From the NCBI RefSeq assembly GCF_019166065.1, contig NZ_JAHTBN010000004.1, forward strand, positions 186,001-250,000: a stretch of 64,000 nucleotides of DNA. Direction: 5' to 3'. Shown here in pieces: positions 34,639 to 41,943 of this stretch. The notes beneath the pieces are model-generated. The model was not told the DNA's origin. It made no database searches and saw only the letters and a program-made list of their open reading frames with translations. A program made the translations under genes and the position numbers. The DNA is from Candidimonas humi (lineage in GTDB: Bacteria > Pseudomonadota > Gammaproteobacteria > Burkholderiales > Burkholderiaceae_B). Within the stretch, counting starts at the first letter, position 1, and every line of letters begins with the position of its first letter.

Positions 34639-35970
34639 CTACAGCACGTAGCGCGCCAAGTCCTGGCTGGAGGCCGCTTCCTCGAGCTGGCGATTGACGT
34701 ATTCCGCGTCTATGGTCACCGTCTGCCCGCTGCTGGCGGTGGCGTCGAAGGACAGGTCCTCCAGCAGCTTTTCCATGACCGTGTACAGGCGCCGCGCGCC
34801 GATGTTCTCGGTGCGCTCGTTGACCTCGAAAGCCAGCTCGGCCAGGCGCTTGACGCCCTCGTCGGTGAAATCCAGCGTGACACCTTCGGTGGCGAGCAAG
34901 GCGCTGTACTGCTTGGTCAGCGAGGAGTCGGTCTCGCACAGGATGCGCACGAAATCTTCCGCCGACAGCGAATCCAGCTCCACGCGTATGGGGAAGCGCC
35001 CCTGCAGTTCCGGTATCAGGTCGGACGGCCGCGACAGATGGAACGCGCCCGAGGCGATGAACAGGATATGGTCGGTGCGCACCACCCCGTACTTGGTGCT
35101 GACCGTCGTGCCTTCGACCAGGGGCAGCAGGTCGCGCTGCACGCCCTGGCGCGACACATCGCCGCCGCCATGTTCCTGGCGCGAGGCGATCTTGTCGATT
35201 TCGTCCAGGAACACAATGCCGTTCTGCTCGGCATTCATGACTGCATTGGTGCGCAAGTCTTCCTCGTTGATGCGGCGCGAGGCCTCTTCTTCGACCAGCA
35301 GCTTGAACGCTTCCTTGACCGTCATCTTGCGGGCCTTCTTCTTGTCGCGGCCCAGCCCGGCGAACATGCTCTTGAGCTGCTCGGTCATTTCTTCCATGCC
35401 CGGCGGCGCCATGATCTCCATCTGCGGCGCCATCTGCGCCACCTCGATCTCGATTTCCGTGGCGTCCAGCTTGCCCTCGCGCAGCCGCTTGCGGAACGTC
35501 TGTCGCGCATTGTTTTCTTCGCGTTGCGGCTGGCCCTGCGCGTCACGCGCCGGCGATACCAGCACGTCCAGGATACGGTCCTCGGCCGCGTCCTCGGCCT
35601 GCGTGCGTACCCGGCGCATCTCGATATCGCGCGTCTGCTTGATGGAGATTTCCACCAGGTCGCGGATGATGGTGTCCACATCGCGGCCCACATAGCCCAC
35701 TTCCGTGAACTTGGTGGCCTCGATCTTGATGAACGGCGCATTGGCCAGCCGCGCCAGCCGCCGCGCGATCTCGGTCTTGCCCACGCCCGTGGGCCCTATC
35801 ATCAGGATATTCTTGGGCAGAATCTCGTGGCGCAGGGGCTCGGGCACCTGCTGGCGGCGCCAGCGGTTGCGCAGCGCCACCGCCACGGAGCGCTTGGCGC
35901 GGTTTTGCCCGACGATGTTCTTGTCGAGTTCGGAGACAATTTCCCCGGGAGTCATGGTAGTTGCGGACAT
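34639..35970 (-). CDS. hslU: ATP-dependent protease ATPase subunit HslU
   Basis: Unfolds substrates and feeds them to HslV. 443 residues with Walker A GPTGVGKT near residue 55, the inserted I-domain (about 110-240), Walker [12 protein letters not shown], the GYVGRD pore loop, and a C terminus SQDLARYVL that docks into HslV. Follows hslV by 43 bases; the pair is the heat-shock HslVU protease. Length and ends match the family. Confidence 0.95.
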   Translation of the reverse strand: MSATTMTPGEIVSELDKNIVGQNRAKRSVAVALRNRWRRQQVPEPLRHEILPKNILMIGPTGVGKTEIARRLARLANAPFIKIEATKFTEVGYVGRDVDTIIRDLVEISIKQTRDIEMRRVRTQAEDAAEDRILDVLVSPARDAQGQPQREENNARQTFRKRLREGKLDATEIEIEVAQMAPQMEIMAPPGMEEMTEQLKSMFAGLGRDKKKARKMTVKEAFKLLVEEEASRRINEEDLRTNAVMNAEQNGIVFLDEIDKIASRQEHGGGDVSRQGVQRDLLPLVEGTTVSTKYGVVRTDHILFIASGAFHLSRPSDLIPELQGRFPIRVELDSLSAEDFVRILCETDSSLTKQYSALLATEGVTLDFTDEGVKRLAELAFEVNERTENIGARRLYTVMEKLLEDLSFDATASSGQTVTIDAEYVNRQLEEAASSQDLARYVL

Positions 35971-36013
35971 GGTGCGGAACCTGTGTATTCAGCGCGTTAA
36001 AGAGTGCAGCGCT

Positions 36014-36547
36014 TCAAAGAGTTTCGATGGTGTGGTTCTGGTTGGTGTAGATACACAGATCGCCGGCGATCTCCAGGGATTTCTTGACGATGTCGGCCGG
36101 GGCCATTTCCGTGTTCTGCAGTAGCGCCAGCGCGGCCGACTGGGCGTAGGCCCCGCCCGAGCCGATGGCCGCCAGGCCGTGCTCGGGTTCCAGCACATCG
36201 CCATTGCCGGTCAATACCAGAGTGTGTTCGTGATCGGCCACGATCAGCATGGCTTCCAGCCGCCGCAGCACCCGGTCGGTACGCCAGTCGCGGGTCAGCT
36301 CCACGGCGCTGCGCATCAGGTGGCCCTGGTGTTTTTCCAGCTTGGCCTCGAAGCGTTCCTGCAGTGTGAAGGCATCGGCCGTGGCGCCCGCGAAGCCGGC
36401 AAGCACCTTGTCATGATAGAGCTTGCGGATCTTGCGCGCGGTGCCCTTGACGACAATATTGCCCAGCGTGACCTGGCCGTCGCCCCCCAGGGCGACCTCG
36501 TTGCCGCGGCGCACGCAAATAATGGTGGTGGCGTGAAATTGTTCCAT
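36014..36547 (-). CDS. hslV: ATP-dependent protease peptidase subunit HslV
   Basis: 177 residues. The N-terminal nucleophile is the first threonine of TTIICVRR at residue 7, exposed after removal of the leader residues [16 protein letters not shown] and the G-x-G-A-Y segment (GSGGAYAQ) complete the site. Forms a double hexamer that is fed by HslU. Upstream promoter of heat-shock type at 36571-36598. Confidence 0.95.
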   Translation of the reverse strand: MEQFHATTIICVRRGNEVALGGDGQVTLGNIVVKGTARKIRKLYHDKVLAGFAGATADAFTLQERFEAKLEKHQGHLMRSAVELTRDWRTDRVLRRLEAMLIVADHEHTLVLTGNGDVLEPEHGLAAIGSGGAYAQSAALALLQNTEMAPADIVKKSLEIAGDLCIYTNQNHTIETL

Positions 36548-36570
36548 GGAATCCTTCCTGTGAAAGAAGT

Positions 36571-36598
36571 AAATGGAGGCGCAGGCCCCGAATTCAAG
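36571..36598 (-). promoter_or_regulatory. Heat-shock (sigma-32-type) promoter of hslVU
   Basis: On the minus strand CTTGAA (36598-36593) is followed after 13 bases by CCTCCATTT (36579-36571). This matches the sigma-32 consensus (CTTGAAA, spacer 11-16, CCCCATNT) closely. It lies 24 bases before the hslV start, so the untranslated leader would be very short. Confidence 0.65.
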
Positions 36599-36913
36599 AG
36601 GCGGCCGGCGGGATTTTCACAGCGGAAGTAAGACGATGACCGGCGTACGCTGCCAGGAGCCCTGGCAGCCTTGGCGGCAAGCCAGCCCGGATGGTCGTGT
36701 CCCTATTGCTCAGGGACACAAAGATAGTAATGGCCGTGAGGCGTAAAGAAAAGGGCGGGGGAGGGGGGCAATAGTGATGAAGAGTGGAAATGACCCGAGG
36801 AACAAAGAAGGAGGGCCGAGCAGGCAAAAAGAGATGCGAGCAGCAGGCGAGAAAACGAGATGGGTAAGGAAAAGTAAGAGAGGAAGAGCGCTATGAAAAT
36901 CAGCGCAACAAAA

Positions 36914-36963
36914 GAATGATGAAGGGGACCGGAATGAGGGGACCGGAATGATGAAGGGGACCG
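36914..36963 (+). repeat. Three-unit tandem repeat next to copy B
   Basis: GAATGATGAAGGGGACCG at 36914-36931 and again at 36946-36963, with a shortened unit (GAATGAGGGGACCG, lacking TGAA) between. The array stops nine bases before the hairpin element copy B. Confidence 0.8.
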
Positions 36964-36971
36964 CCACCCCT

Positions 36972-37218
36972 CGCCATCGTCCAGCGTCGCGGGCGGCTGG
37001 GCCTAGGCAGGCTCGTCCGAGCCCGCCGCCACCGTAGGGCGTTTTGGGGGATGCAAGGTCGGCACTGTGTGAGCAACAAGAGTGCGGCCAGTCCGGGGGA
37101 CTGGCCGCGTTGCGAGTTTGCCGACCGCCCCCAAAACGCCCGGAGGTCAAGGGCAGTGACGGCGAAGCCGTCACCGGGCGAGCGAGCCTGCCTAGGCCCA
37201 GCCGCCCGCGGCGCGGGT
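36972..37218 (-). repeat. 247-bp hairpin repeat element, copy B
   Basis: Inverted relative to copy A. Arms at 36984-37015 and 37183-37214 pair with one mismatch. Three consecutive positions in the arms differ from copy A: GGC/GCC in A is CCT/AGG in B, so the base pairing is kept by paired changes in both arms. The inner stems are also present; CGTTTTGGGGG pairs over three further bases here (GGG/CCC) and GGTCGGCA/TGCCGACC is perfect. Same total length as copy A. Confidence 0.8.
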
Positions 37219-37401
37219 CAAGAACCCGAACCCAGACCCCAAGACCCAGACCTAGAATCCAGAACCTAGAATCAGCAAGAGCCCCCAAGCCTCAAGGCAA
37301 CAAACGAACCCTGATCTTCAAGACCTAAAGATCCCAAACCCGAAGCCTGGATCATCAACAACCTAAAATCCAGCCTGGAAAAACCGAACAAAGCCCCGGA
37401 A

Positions 37402-37845
37402 TCAATCCCCGTACAGCTTCTGCCGCATTTCGCGCCGTTCCTGCGCCTCCAGCGACAGCGTCGCCGTGGGCCGCGCCAGCAGGCGCGCCAGCCCGATCGG
37501 CTCGCCGGTTTCCTCGCACCAGCCATACTCGCCCGTATCGATACGCGCGATCGACTGCTGCACCTTCTTCAGCAACTTGCGCTCGCGGTCGCGCGTGCGC
37601 AACTCCAGCGCATGCTCTTCCTCGATAGTGGCGCGGTCCGCGGGATCCGGCACGAACTGGGTTTCACGCAGATTTTCCGTAGTCGCACCGGCATTGTTGA
37701 TGATGTCCTGTTCCAACTGCTTCAGGCGCTCGCGGAAAAACGCCAGTTGCGCCTCATTCATGTAGTCGGACTCCGGCATCGCCAGCAGTTCCTCTTCGGT
37801 CATGATCGGACCGTGGACGGCTGTGGCTGCAGATTTGCTTGCCAT
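37402..37845 (-). CDS. dksA: DksA-type RNA polymerase-binding regulator lacking the zinc cysteines
   Basis: 147 residues. Binds the RNA polymerase secondary channel and works with ppGpp. The coiled coil with the tip acidic residues (DPADRATIEEE) is present. The zinc finger has only one of the four cysteines: GWCEETGEPIG and PTATLSLEAQ replace the usual C-x2-C ... C-x2-C. This form is familiar in betaproteobacteria, so the protein is probably functional. AAGGGG ribosome site six bases before the ATG. It precedes cobW on the same strand. Confidence 0.9.
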   Translation of the reverse strand: MASKSAATAVHGPIMTEEELLAMPESDYMNEAQLAFFRERLKQLEQDIINNAGATTENLRETQFVPDPADRATIEEEHALELRTRDRERKLLKKVQQSIARIDTGEYGWCEETGEPIGLARLLARPTATLSLEAQERREMRQKLYGD

Positions 37846-37918
37846 GATGTACCCCTTTTATCTCTATGATGTTTTGGTTCTCGCGACCGTTATGGCTGCT
37901 GTCTCCGCAAAAAAATGG

Positions 37919-39052
37919 TCACGCCGCTAGGCACTGTTCCAGGCCCCGAGTGAAAATCTCCTCGGGGAGCTTATGGCCGATAAATACCATCTTGGTATTG
38001 GGTTTCTCGTTCGACAACCATGGCTTGCCGGGTTCCGCGCCCATCATCATGTGCACACCCTGGAACAGCATACGCCGATTGATTCCCTTCAGGTACAACA
38101 CACCCTTGTAGCGCAACAGATCGGGCCCGTAGACCTGCACGATCCCGCTGAGGAATTCCTCCAGGCGCTCCGGATCGAACGCCTTGTTCGAGCGGAACAC
38201 GAACGCACCTATGCTGTCGTCGTGATGCGCATGATGATGATCGTGGTGCGCGTGCCCGCAATGGTCGCCGCATTCCTCGTCATCGCCGTGGTCATGGCCC
38301 TCGTGGCCATGATCGTGGTCGTGATGATGCCCATGGCCGTGATCGTGGTCATGCGCCGCGTCCGGATGTTCCTCGGCCAGGAATTCCGGGTCGATGTCCA
38401 GGATCGTGTTCAAGTTGAAGCCGCTGACATCCAGCAAATTCTTGATTTCGGCCTCGCCGAAATGCACCGGCGTGATCGGCGCGCGCGGGTTGATATGCAC
38501 CAGGCGCGAGCGCAAGGCCTGATAATCGGCCTCGTTCACCAGGTCTTTCTTCGAGACCAGGATGCGGTCGGCGAAACCCACCTGCTTCTGGGCTTCTTCC
38601 TGCCGGTCCAGCGTTTCCATGCCGTGCTTGGCATCGACCACCGTAATCACCGCGTCCAGCCGATAATATTCGGCGATGCCGTCGTCCATGAAGAACGTCT
38701 GGCAGACCGGGCCGGGATTCGCCATGCCCGTGGTTTCTATCACCACGCGGTCGAAGGAAATCGCGCCGGCCTCGCGCTTGTCGCGCAAGTCGAGCAGCGC
38801 GCGCATCAAGTCGCCGCGAATCGTGCAGCACACGCAGCCGTTGCTCAGTTCGACGATCTGTTCTTCGCTTTCCTGCACCAGCAGTTCGTGGTCGATATTC
38901 TCGGGCCCGAACTCGTTTTCGATGACGGCAATGCGCTGGCCGTGCTTTTCGGTCAGGATACGCTTGAGCAGGGTAGTCTTACCGGCGCCGAGAAAACCGG
39001 TGAGGATGGTGACGGGCACCATCTTGTCTATGGCGGGAGCGGCTTGCATCAT
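37919..39052 (-). CDS. CobW/G3E-family GTPase, probable zinc metallochaperone
   Basis: 377 residues. Walker A GFLGAGKTTL near residue 20, the GCVCC metal motif (CxCC) in SNGCVCCTIRGDL, a guanine-specificity S-K-x-D (VSKKDL), and a very histidine- and aspartate-rich linker with DHDHGHGHHHDHDHG followed by a CobW C-terminal domain. The CxCC motif is a known zinc or cobalt site of G3E GTPases such as ZigA and ZNG1. Its place between dksA and zur-znu strongly suggests zinc delivery when zinc is scarce. Confidence 0.9.
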   Translation of the reverse strand: MMQAAPAIDKMVPVTILTGFLGAGKTTLLKRILTEKHGQRIAVIENEFGPENIDHELLVQESEEQIVELSNGCVCCTIRGDLMRALLDLRDKREAGAISFDRVVIETTGMANPGPVCQTFFMDDGIAEYYRLDAVITVVDAKHGMETLDRQEEAQKQVGFADRILVSKKDLVNEADYQALRSRLVHINPRAPITPVHFGEAEIKNLLDVSGFNLNTILDIDPEFLAEEHPDAAHDHDHGHGHHHDHDHGHEGHDHGDDEECGDHCGHAHHDHHHAHHDDSIGAFVFRSNKAFDPERLEEFLSGIVQVYGPDLLRYKGVLYLKGINRRMLFQGVHMMMGAEPGKPWLSNEKPNTKMVFIGHKLPEEIFTRGLEQCLAA

Positions 39053-39347
39053 GGGCCTCGCTGGTCGCGGGTCAAAAGAGAAGACGCTCAGGCAGTGGCG
39101 CTACGATTTTGCACCGCGAAAGAAAAATTCAACGTGCGATTACAGCACAGCACGCGTTTAAGAGCAAACAGAACTGGAAATGCTTACATTATTCCGGTAA
39201 ATGGCCGATTGTGCCCCAGAGCGGCGCGCGATACCAGCCTATTCGCACGAATCGCCGCCCGGCGCGATCCCCGCCTCCGGGACAGCCCGAAACCCGGGTG
39301 CCGCAGCTACAGGCGGGAGACGGCGCCGGATTCCGGCCCTGGGCGCC

Positions 39348-39884
39348 CTAATGGGGGTGGGAGTGCGCCAACGGACGCCCCTGCCCGCTGCATTGCCCGC
39401 ACAGCGCCTGCAGCTCGGTCTCGTGCCCGGCCAGCACGAAGCCCGCATCGGCTACCCTGCGCGCCAGCTCGCGGCTCAGGTCCGGGTCGCTCAGTTCCGC
39501 CACCGCGCCGCAGCGCGTGCAAACCACCAGCAGGTCGTGAGGCTGGCCGGCCGCGTCCAGGCAGGCCGCCCAGGCATTGACGGCGTCCAGCCTGTGGATC
39601 AGCCCTTCCTCGACCAGGAAGTCCAGTGCGCGGTAGACCGTGGGGGGCGCCGCCCCGGCCTGCTCGCGGCGGATCTCGTCCAGCAGCTCGTAGGCCTTCA
39701 GGCTGCGCTGCCGGCGCAGCAGGATTTCCAGCACCTTGCGGCGGATCGGCGTCAGGCGCTTGCCGCGCTGCAGGCACAGCGTTTCGGCGGTATCCAGCTG
39801 TCGCGAGACCGCGAGGGGCGTCGGCTGTTCTTGAGGCATGGCGTCGGAGCGGGTGTGCAACCGGCGCGCAGAAGGCCCGGTCAT
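39348..39884 (-). CDS. zur: Zur-type ferric-uptake-family regulator (zinc uptake repressor)
   Basis: About 178 residues. Fur-family winged helix (RLTPIRRKVLEILLRRQRSLKAYELLDEI...PPTVYRALDFLVEEGLI) and a C-terminal domain with two C-x2-C sites (CTRCG and CGQC) and a histidine-rich end (HSHPH). The ATG at 39884 was chosen: a TTG at 39902 is the longer start, an ATG at 39839 the shorter, and AAGGA lies nine bases before 39884. A perfect palindrome (39918-39935) lies between it and the divergent znu genes. The zinc assignment rests on the znu neighbours and the box. Confidence 0.88.
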   Translation of the reverse strand: MTGPSARRLHTRSDAMPQEQPTPLAVSRQLDTAETLCLQRGKRLTPIRRKVLEILLRRQRSLKAYELLDEIRREQAGAAPPTVYRALDFLVEEGLIHRLDAVNAWAACLDAAGQPHDLLVVCTRCGAVAELSDPDLSRELARRVADAGFVLAGHETELQALCGQCSGQGRPLAHSHPH

Positions 39885-39917
39885 GTCCTCACATCCTTTC
39901 AAGGCAATGTTAGAATG

Positions 39918-39935
39918 GTTATGTTATAACATAAC
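39918..39935. promoter_or_regulatory. Zur box (perfect 18-base palindrome)
   Basis: GTTATGTTATAACATAAC, symmetric over all nine base pairs, matching the GTTATNNTATAAC type of proteobacterial Zur sites. It lies 34 bases before the zur ATG and 42 before the first frame of the znu run, so one site may repress both sides when zinc is sufficient. Confidence 0.8.
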
Positions 39936-39976
39936 GCACCGCCCACACCAAACACCGCGCCCGTACCGTTCGCTCC

Positions 39977-40129
39977 ATGCCGCACCCCGTCGTACCCACC
40001 CATCCGGCCCGCCAGCGCTCCGGGTCCACGCTGCTTGCGTCTTGCGGCGTGCGCGTGGCGCGCGTGGCGGTGGCGGTCGTCGTCATGTGGGCCCTGACCG
40101 GCTGGGCCATGGGCTGGCTGACCCTCTGA
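39977..40129 (+). CDS. Possible 50-residue membrane protein ahead of znuC
   Basis: An ATG frame of 50 residues that starts 42 bases after the Zur box and stops four bases before znuC. The first 25 residues are Pro/Arg/Ser-rich; the second half is a hydrophobic helix of about 20 residues (VAVAVVVMWALTGWAMGW). Position in the Zur-controlled operon and tight spacing favour a real gene; weak points are the lack of a good ribosome site and the high GC content, which makes frames easy to find. No family recognised. Confidence 0.4.
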   Translation: MPHPVVPTHPARQRSGSTLLASCGVRVARVAVAVVVMWALTGWAMGWLTL

Positions 40130-40133
40130 AGCC

Positions 40134-40850
40134 ATGGACGCGGCGGCCATCGAACTGGACCAGGTCAGCCTCGGCTGGCGCGACCGCGTCGCGGTGCGCG
40201 ACGTCAGCGGCGTCTTCGAGCGCGGCACCCTCACTGCCATCGTCGGCCCCAACGGGGCCGGCAAATCCACACTGATCAAGGGCATCATGGGGGTGCTCAA
40301 CCCCTTGCGCGGCGAAATCCGGCTGGCTGGCGATCCGGGCCGCGACATGGCGTGCCTGCCGCAATCCGGCGAGCTGGATCGCAGCTTCCCCATCAGCACC
40401 TTCGACCTCGTCGCCATGGGCGCCTGGCGCCGCGTCGGCGCCTGGAAGGGCTTCGATACCGACGAGCGCGAGCGCGTCTGGCACGCCCTCGATACCGTGG
40501 GCCTGGCCGATTTCGCCGCACGCATCGTCGGCACCCTGTCCGGCGGCCAGTTGCAGCGGGCGCTGTTCGCGCGCCTGCTGCTGCAGGACGCGCACATCCT
40601 GCTTCTGGACGAGCCCTTCGCCGCCGTCGACCGCGCCACCACCGAAGACATGATGGCCTTGCTGCTGCGCTGGCACGAAGAGGGCCGCACCGTGATCGCC
40701 GTGCTGCATGACCTCGACATGGTGCGCGAGATGTTCCCGCAGGCCTTGCTGATGGCCGGCCAGGCCGTGGCCTGGGGCCCCACGGCCGAGGTCCTGACCC
40801 CCGAAAACCTGCATCTGGCGCGGCACCTGTGCGCGGGAGACTACCGGTGA
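40134..40850 (+). CDS. znuC: Zinc ABC transporter ATPase
   Basis: 238 residues. Walker A GPNGAGKS near residue 38, Q-loop PQSGELD, signature LSGGQLQRALFA, Walker B ILLLDEPFAAVD, H-loop VLHD. The ATPase of the high-affinity zinc importer. Overlaps znuB by four bases (GTGA). Expected to be repressed by Zur through the palindrome at 39918-39935. Confidence 0.92.
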   Translation: MDAAAIELDQVSLGWRDRVAVRDVSGVFERGTLTAIVGPNGAGKSTLIKGIMGVLNPLRGEIRLAGDPGRDMACLPQSGELDRSFPISTFDLVAMGAWRRVGAWKGFDTDERERVWHALDTVGLADFAARIVGTLSGGQLQRALFARLLLQDAHILLLDEPFAAVDRATTEDMMALLLRWHEEGRTVIAVLHDLDMVREMFPQALLMAGQAVAWGPTAEVLTPENLHLARHLCAGDYR

Positions 40851-41743
40851 GCTGGCTCTATCACATGCTGGTCGAGCCCTTCCTGCATTACGGCTTCATG
40901 GGCCGGGCGCTGGCCGGCTCATTCGCCCTGGCCTTCGCCGCCGGCCCCCTGGGCGTGTTCCTGGTATTGCGGCGCATGAGCCTGATGGGCGACGCCATGG
41001 CCCATGCCATCCTGCCGGGCGTGGCGGTGGGCTTTCTCACGGCGGGGCTGTCCCTGAGCGCCATGACCGTGGGCGGGCTGGTGACCGGGCTGGTGGTGGC
41101 CATGCTGGCCGGCGCCGTGGCGCGCCTGACCCCCTTGCGCGAAGACGCCAGCTTTGCGGCCTTCTACCTGGTGTCGCTGGGCCTGGGCGTGCTGCTGGTG
41201 TCGCTGCGCGGCTCGAATATGGACCTGATCCACGTGCTGTTCGGCACCGTCCTGGGACTGGACGACGCCTCGCTGCTGCTGGTGACATCCACCAGCAGCG
41301 TGACGCTGCTGGCCATGGCGGTGATCTTCCGCCCGCTGGTGGTGGAATGCCTGGACCCGGGCTTCCTGCGCGCGCAGCGCGGCGCCGGCTCGCTGAGCCA
41401 CATGGTGTTCCTGGTATTGCTGGTGATGACGCTGGTGGCGGGCTTCCAGGTACTCGGCACCCTGATGGTGGTGGGCATCATGATGCTGCCGGCCACCGCC
41501 GCCCGTTTCTGGGCGCGCACCGCCGGGCGCCAGATGGTCCTGGCCGGCGTCATTGGCAGCGGCGCCTCGTTTGTCGGCCTGCTGGTTTCATACCATGTGG
41601 ACGTGCCGGCTTCTCCGGCTATCATCCTGTCGGCCGGCGCTGTCTATTTCCTGTCGGTGGCGCTGGGCCCCTACGGCGGATTGCTGCAGGCGGCGCGCCA
41701 GGCGCGCGCGCGGCGCCGGCGCCTGGCGGAGATCGTGGGGTGA
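40847..41743 (+). CDS. znuB: Zinc ABC transporter membrane subunit
   Basis: 298 residues with seven to eight hydrophobic helices, typical of the ABC-3 (ZnuB/MntB) family, including RMSLMGDAMAHAILPGVAVGF near residue 45, which is the family signature. It opens with GTG at 40847, has GGGAG seven bases before, and overlaps the znuC stop. An upstream in-frame ATG is inside znuC and unlikely. Confidence 0.92.
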   Translation: MSWLYHMLVEPFLHYGFMGRALAGSFALAFAAGPLGVFLVLRRMSLMGDAMAHAILPGVAVGFLTAGLSLSAMTVGGLVTGLVVAMLAGAVARLTPLREDASFAAFYLVSLGLGVLLVSLRGSNMDLIHVLFGTVLGLDDASLLLVTSTSSVTLLAMAVIFRPLVVECLDPGFLRAQRGAGSLSHMVFLVLLVMTLVAGFQVLGTLMVVGIMMLPATAARFWARTAGRQMVLAGVIGSGASFVGLLVSYHVDVPASPAIILSAGAVYFLSVALGPYGGLLQAARQARARRRRLAEIVG

Positions 41744-41796
41744 CGCGCGCAGGCGCGGGCTTCAGCTATGACGCCTGTGGCAAGAATCCATATGGC

Positions 41797-41845
41797 TTGT
41801 ATACATATTATCGACGTTGACATATATACATATATATTTGCGACA
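41797..41845 (+). promoter_or_regulatory. AT-rich promoter-like segment before znuA
   Basis: In the 200-base gap between znuB and znuA, a tract of TTGTATACATATTATC and TTGACATATATACATATATAT. A perfect TTGACA (41817-41822) is present, but no good -10 lies 16-18 bases away. TGTATA (41799-41804) and TATACA (41825-41830) form an inverted pair. No Zur-like box is seen. Suggests that znuA has its own transcription start. Confidence 0.4.
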
Positions 41846-41943
41846 TTCGAGCCCATCTTGATACCGCAAGGCTGCCAATACCGCTCATGCGATCGGGCGG
41901 GCTCGATGATCGGGTCGCTTACCTAGACAACACGGAGAAACCT

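Larger units (their letters stand above)
36548..37401. other. 854-base gene-free stretch between hslV and dksA
   Basis: Contains, from left to right: the hslV promoter (36571-36598), two perfect 8-bp hairpins (36650-36668 and 36697-36719), a purine-rich tract about 36720-36970 with three tandem units (36914-36963), repeat copy B (36972-37218), and a G-poor, C/A-rich tract to 37400 with a 14-base tandem pair (37251-37278). No convincing gene. Confidence 0.6.

Noticed and set aside
31731-37218. The hairpin copies as ends of a composite transposon
   Set aside because: No transposase or cargo-type gene lies between them; the block is housekeeping. No target duplication was seen at either copy.
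37402-37845. DksA with one zinc cysteine as a broken gene
   Set aside because: The frame is intact, the coiled-coil tip is kept, and cysteine-poor DksA is usual in betaproteobacteria.
39053-39347. Zur box before the CobW gene
   Set aside because: The best candidate near GAAATGCTTACATTATTCC lacks the second half of the palindrome.
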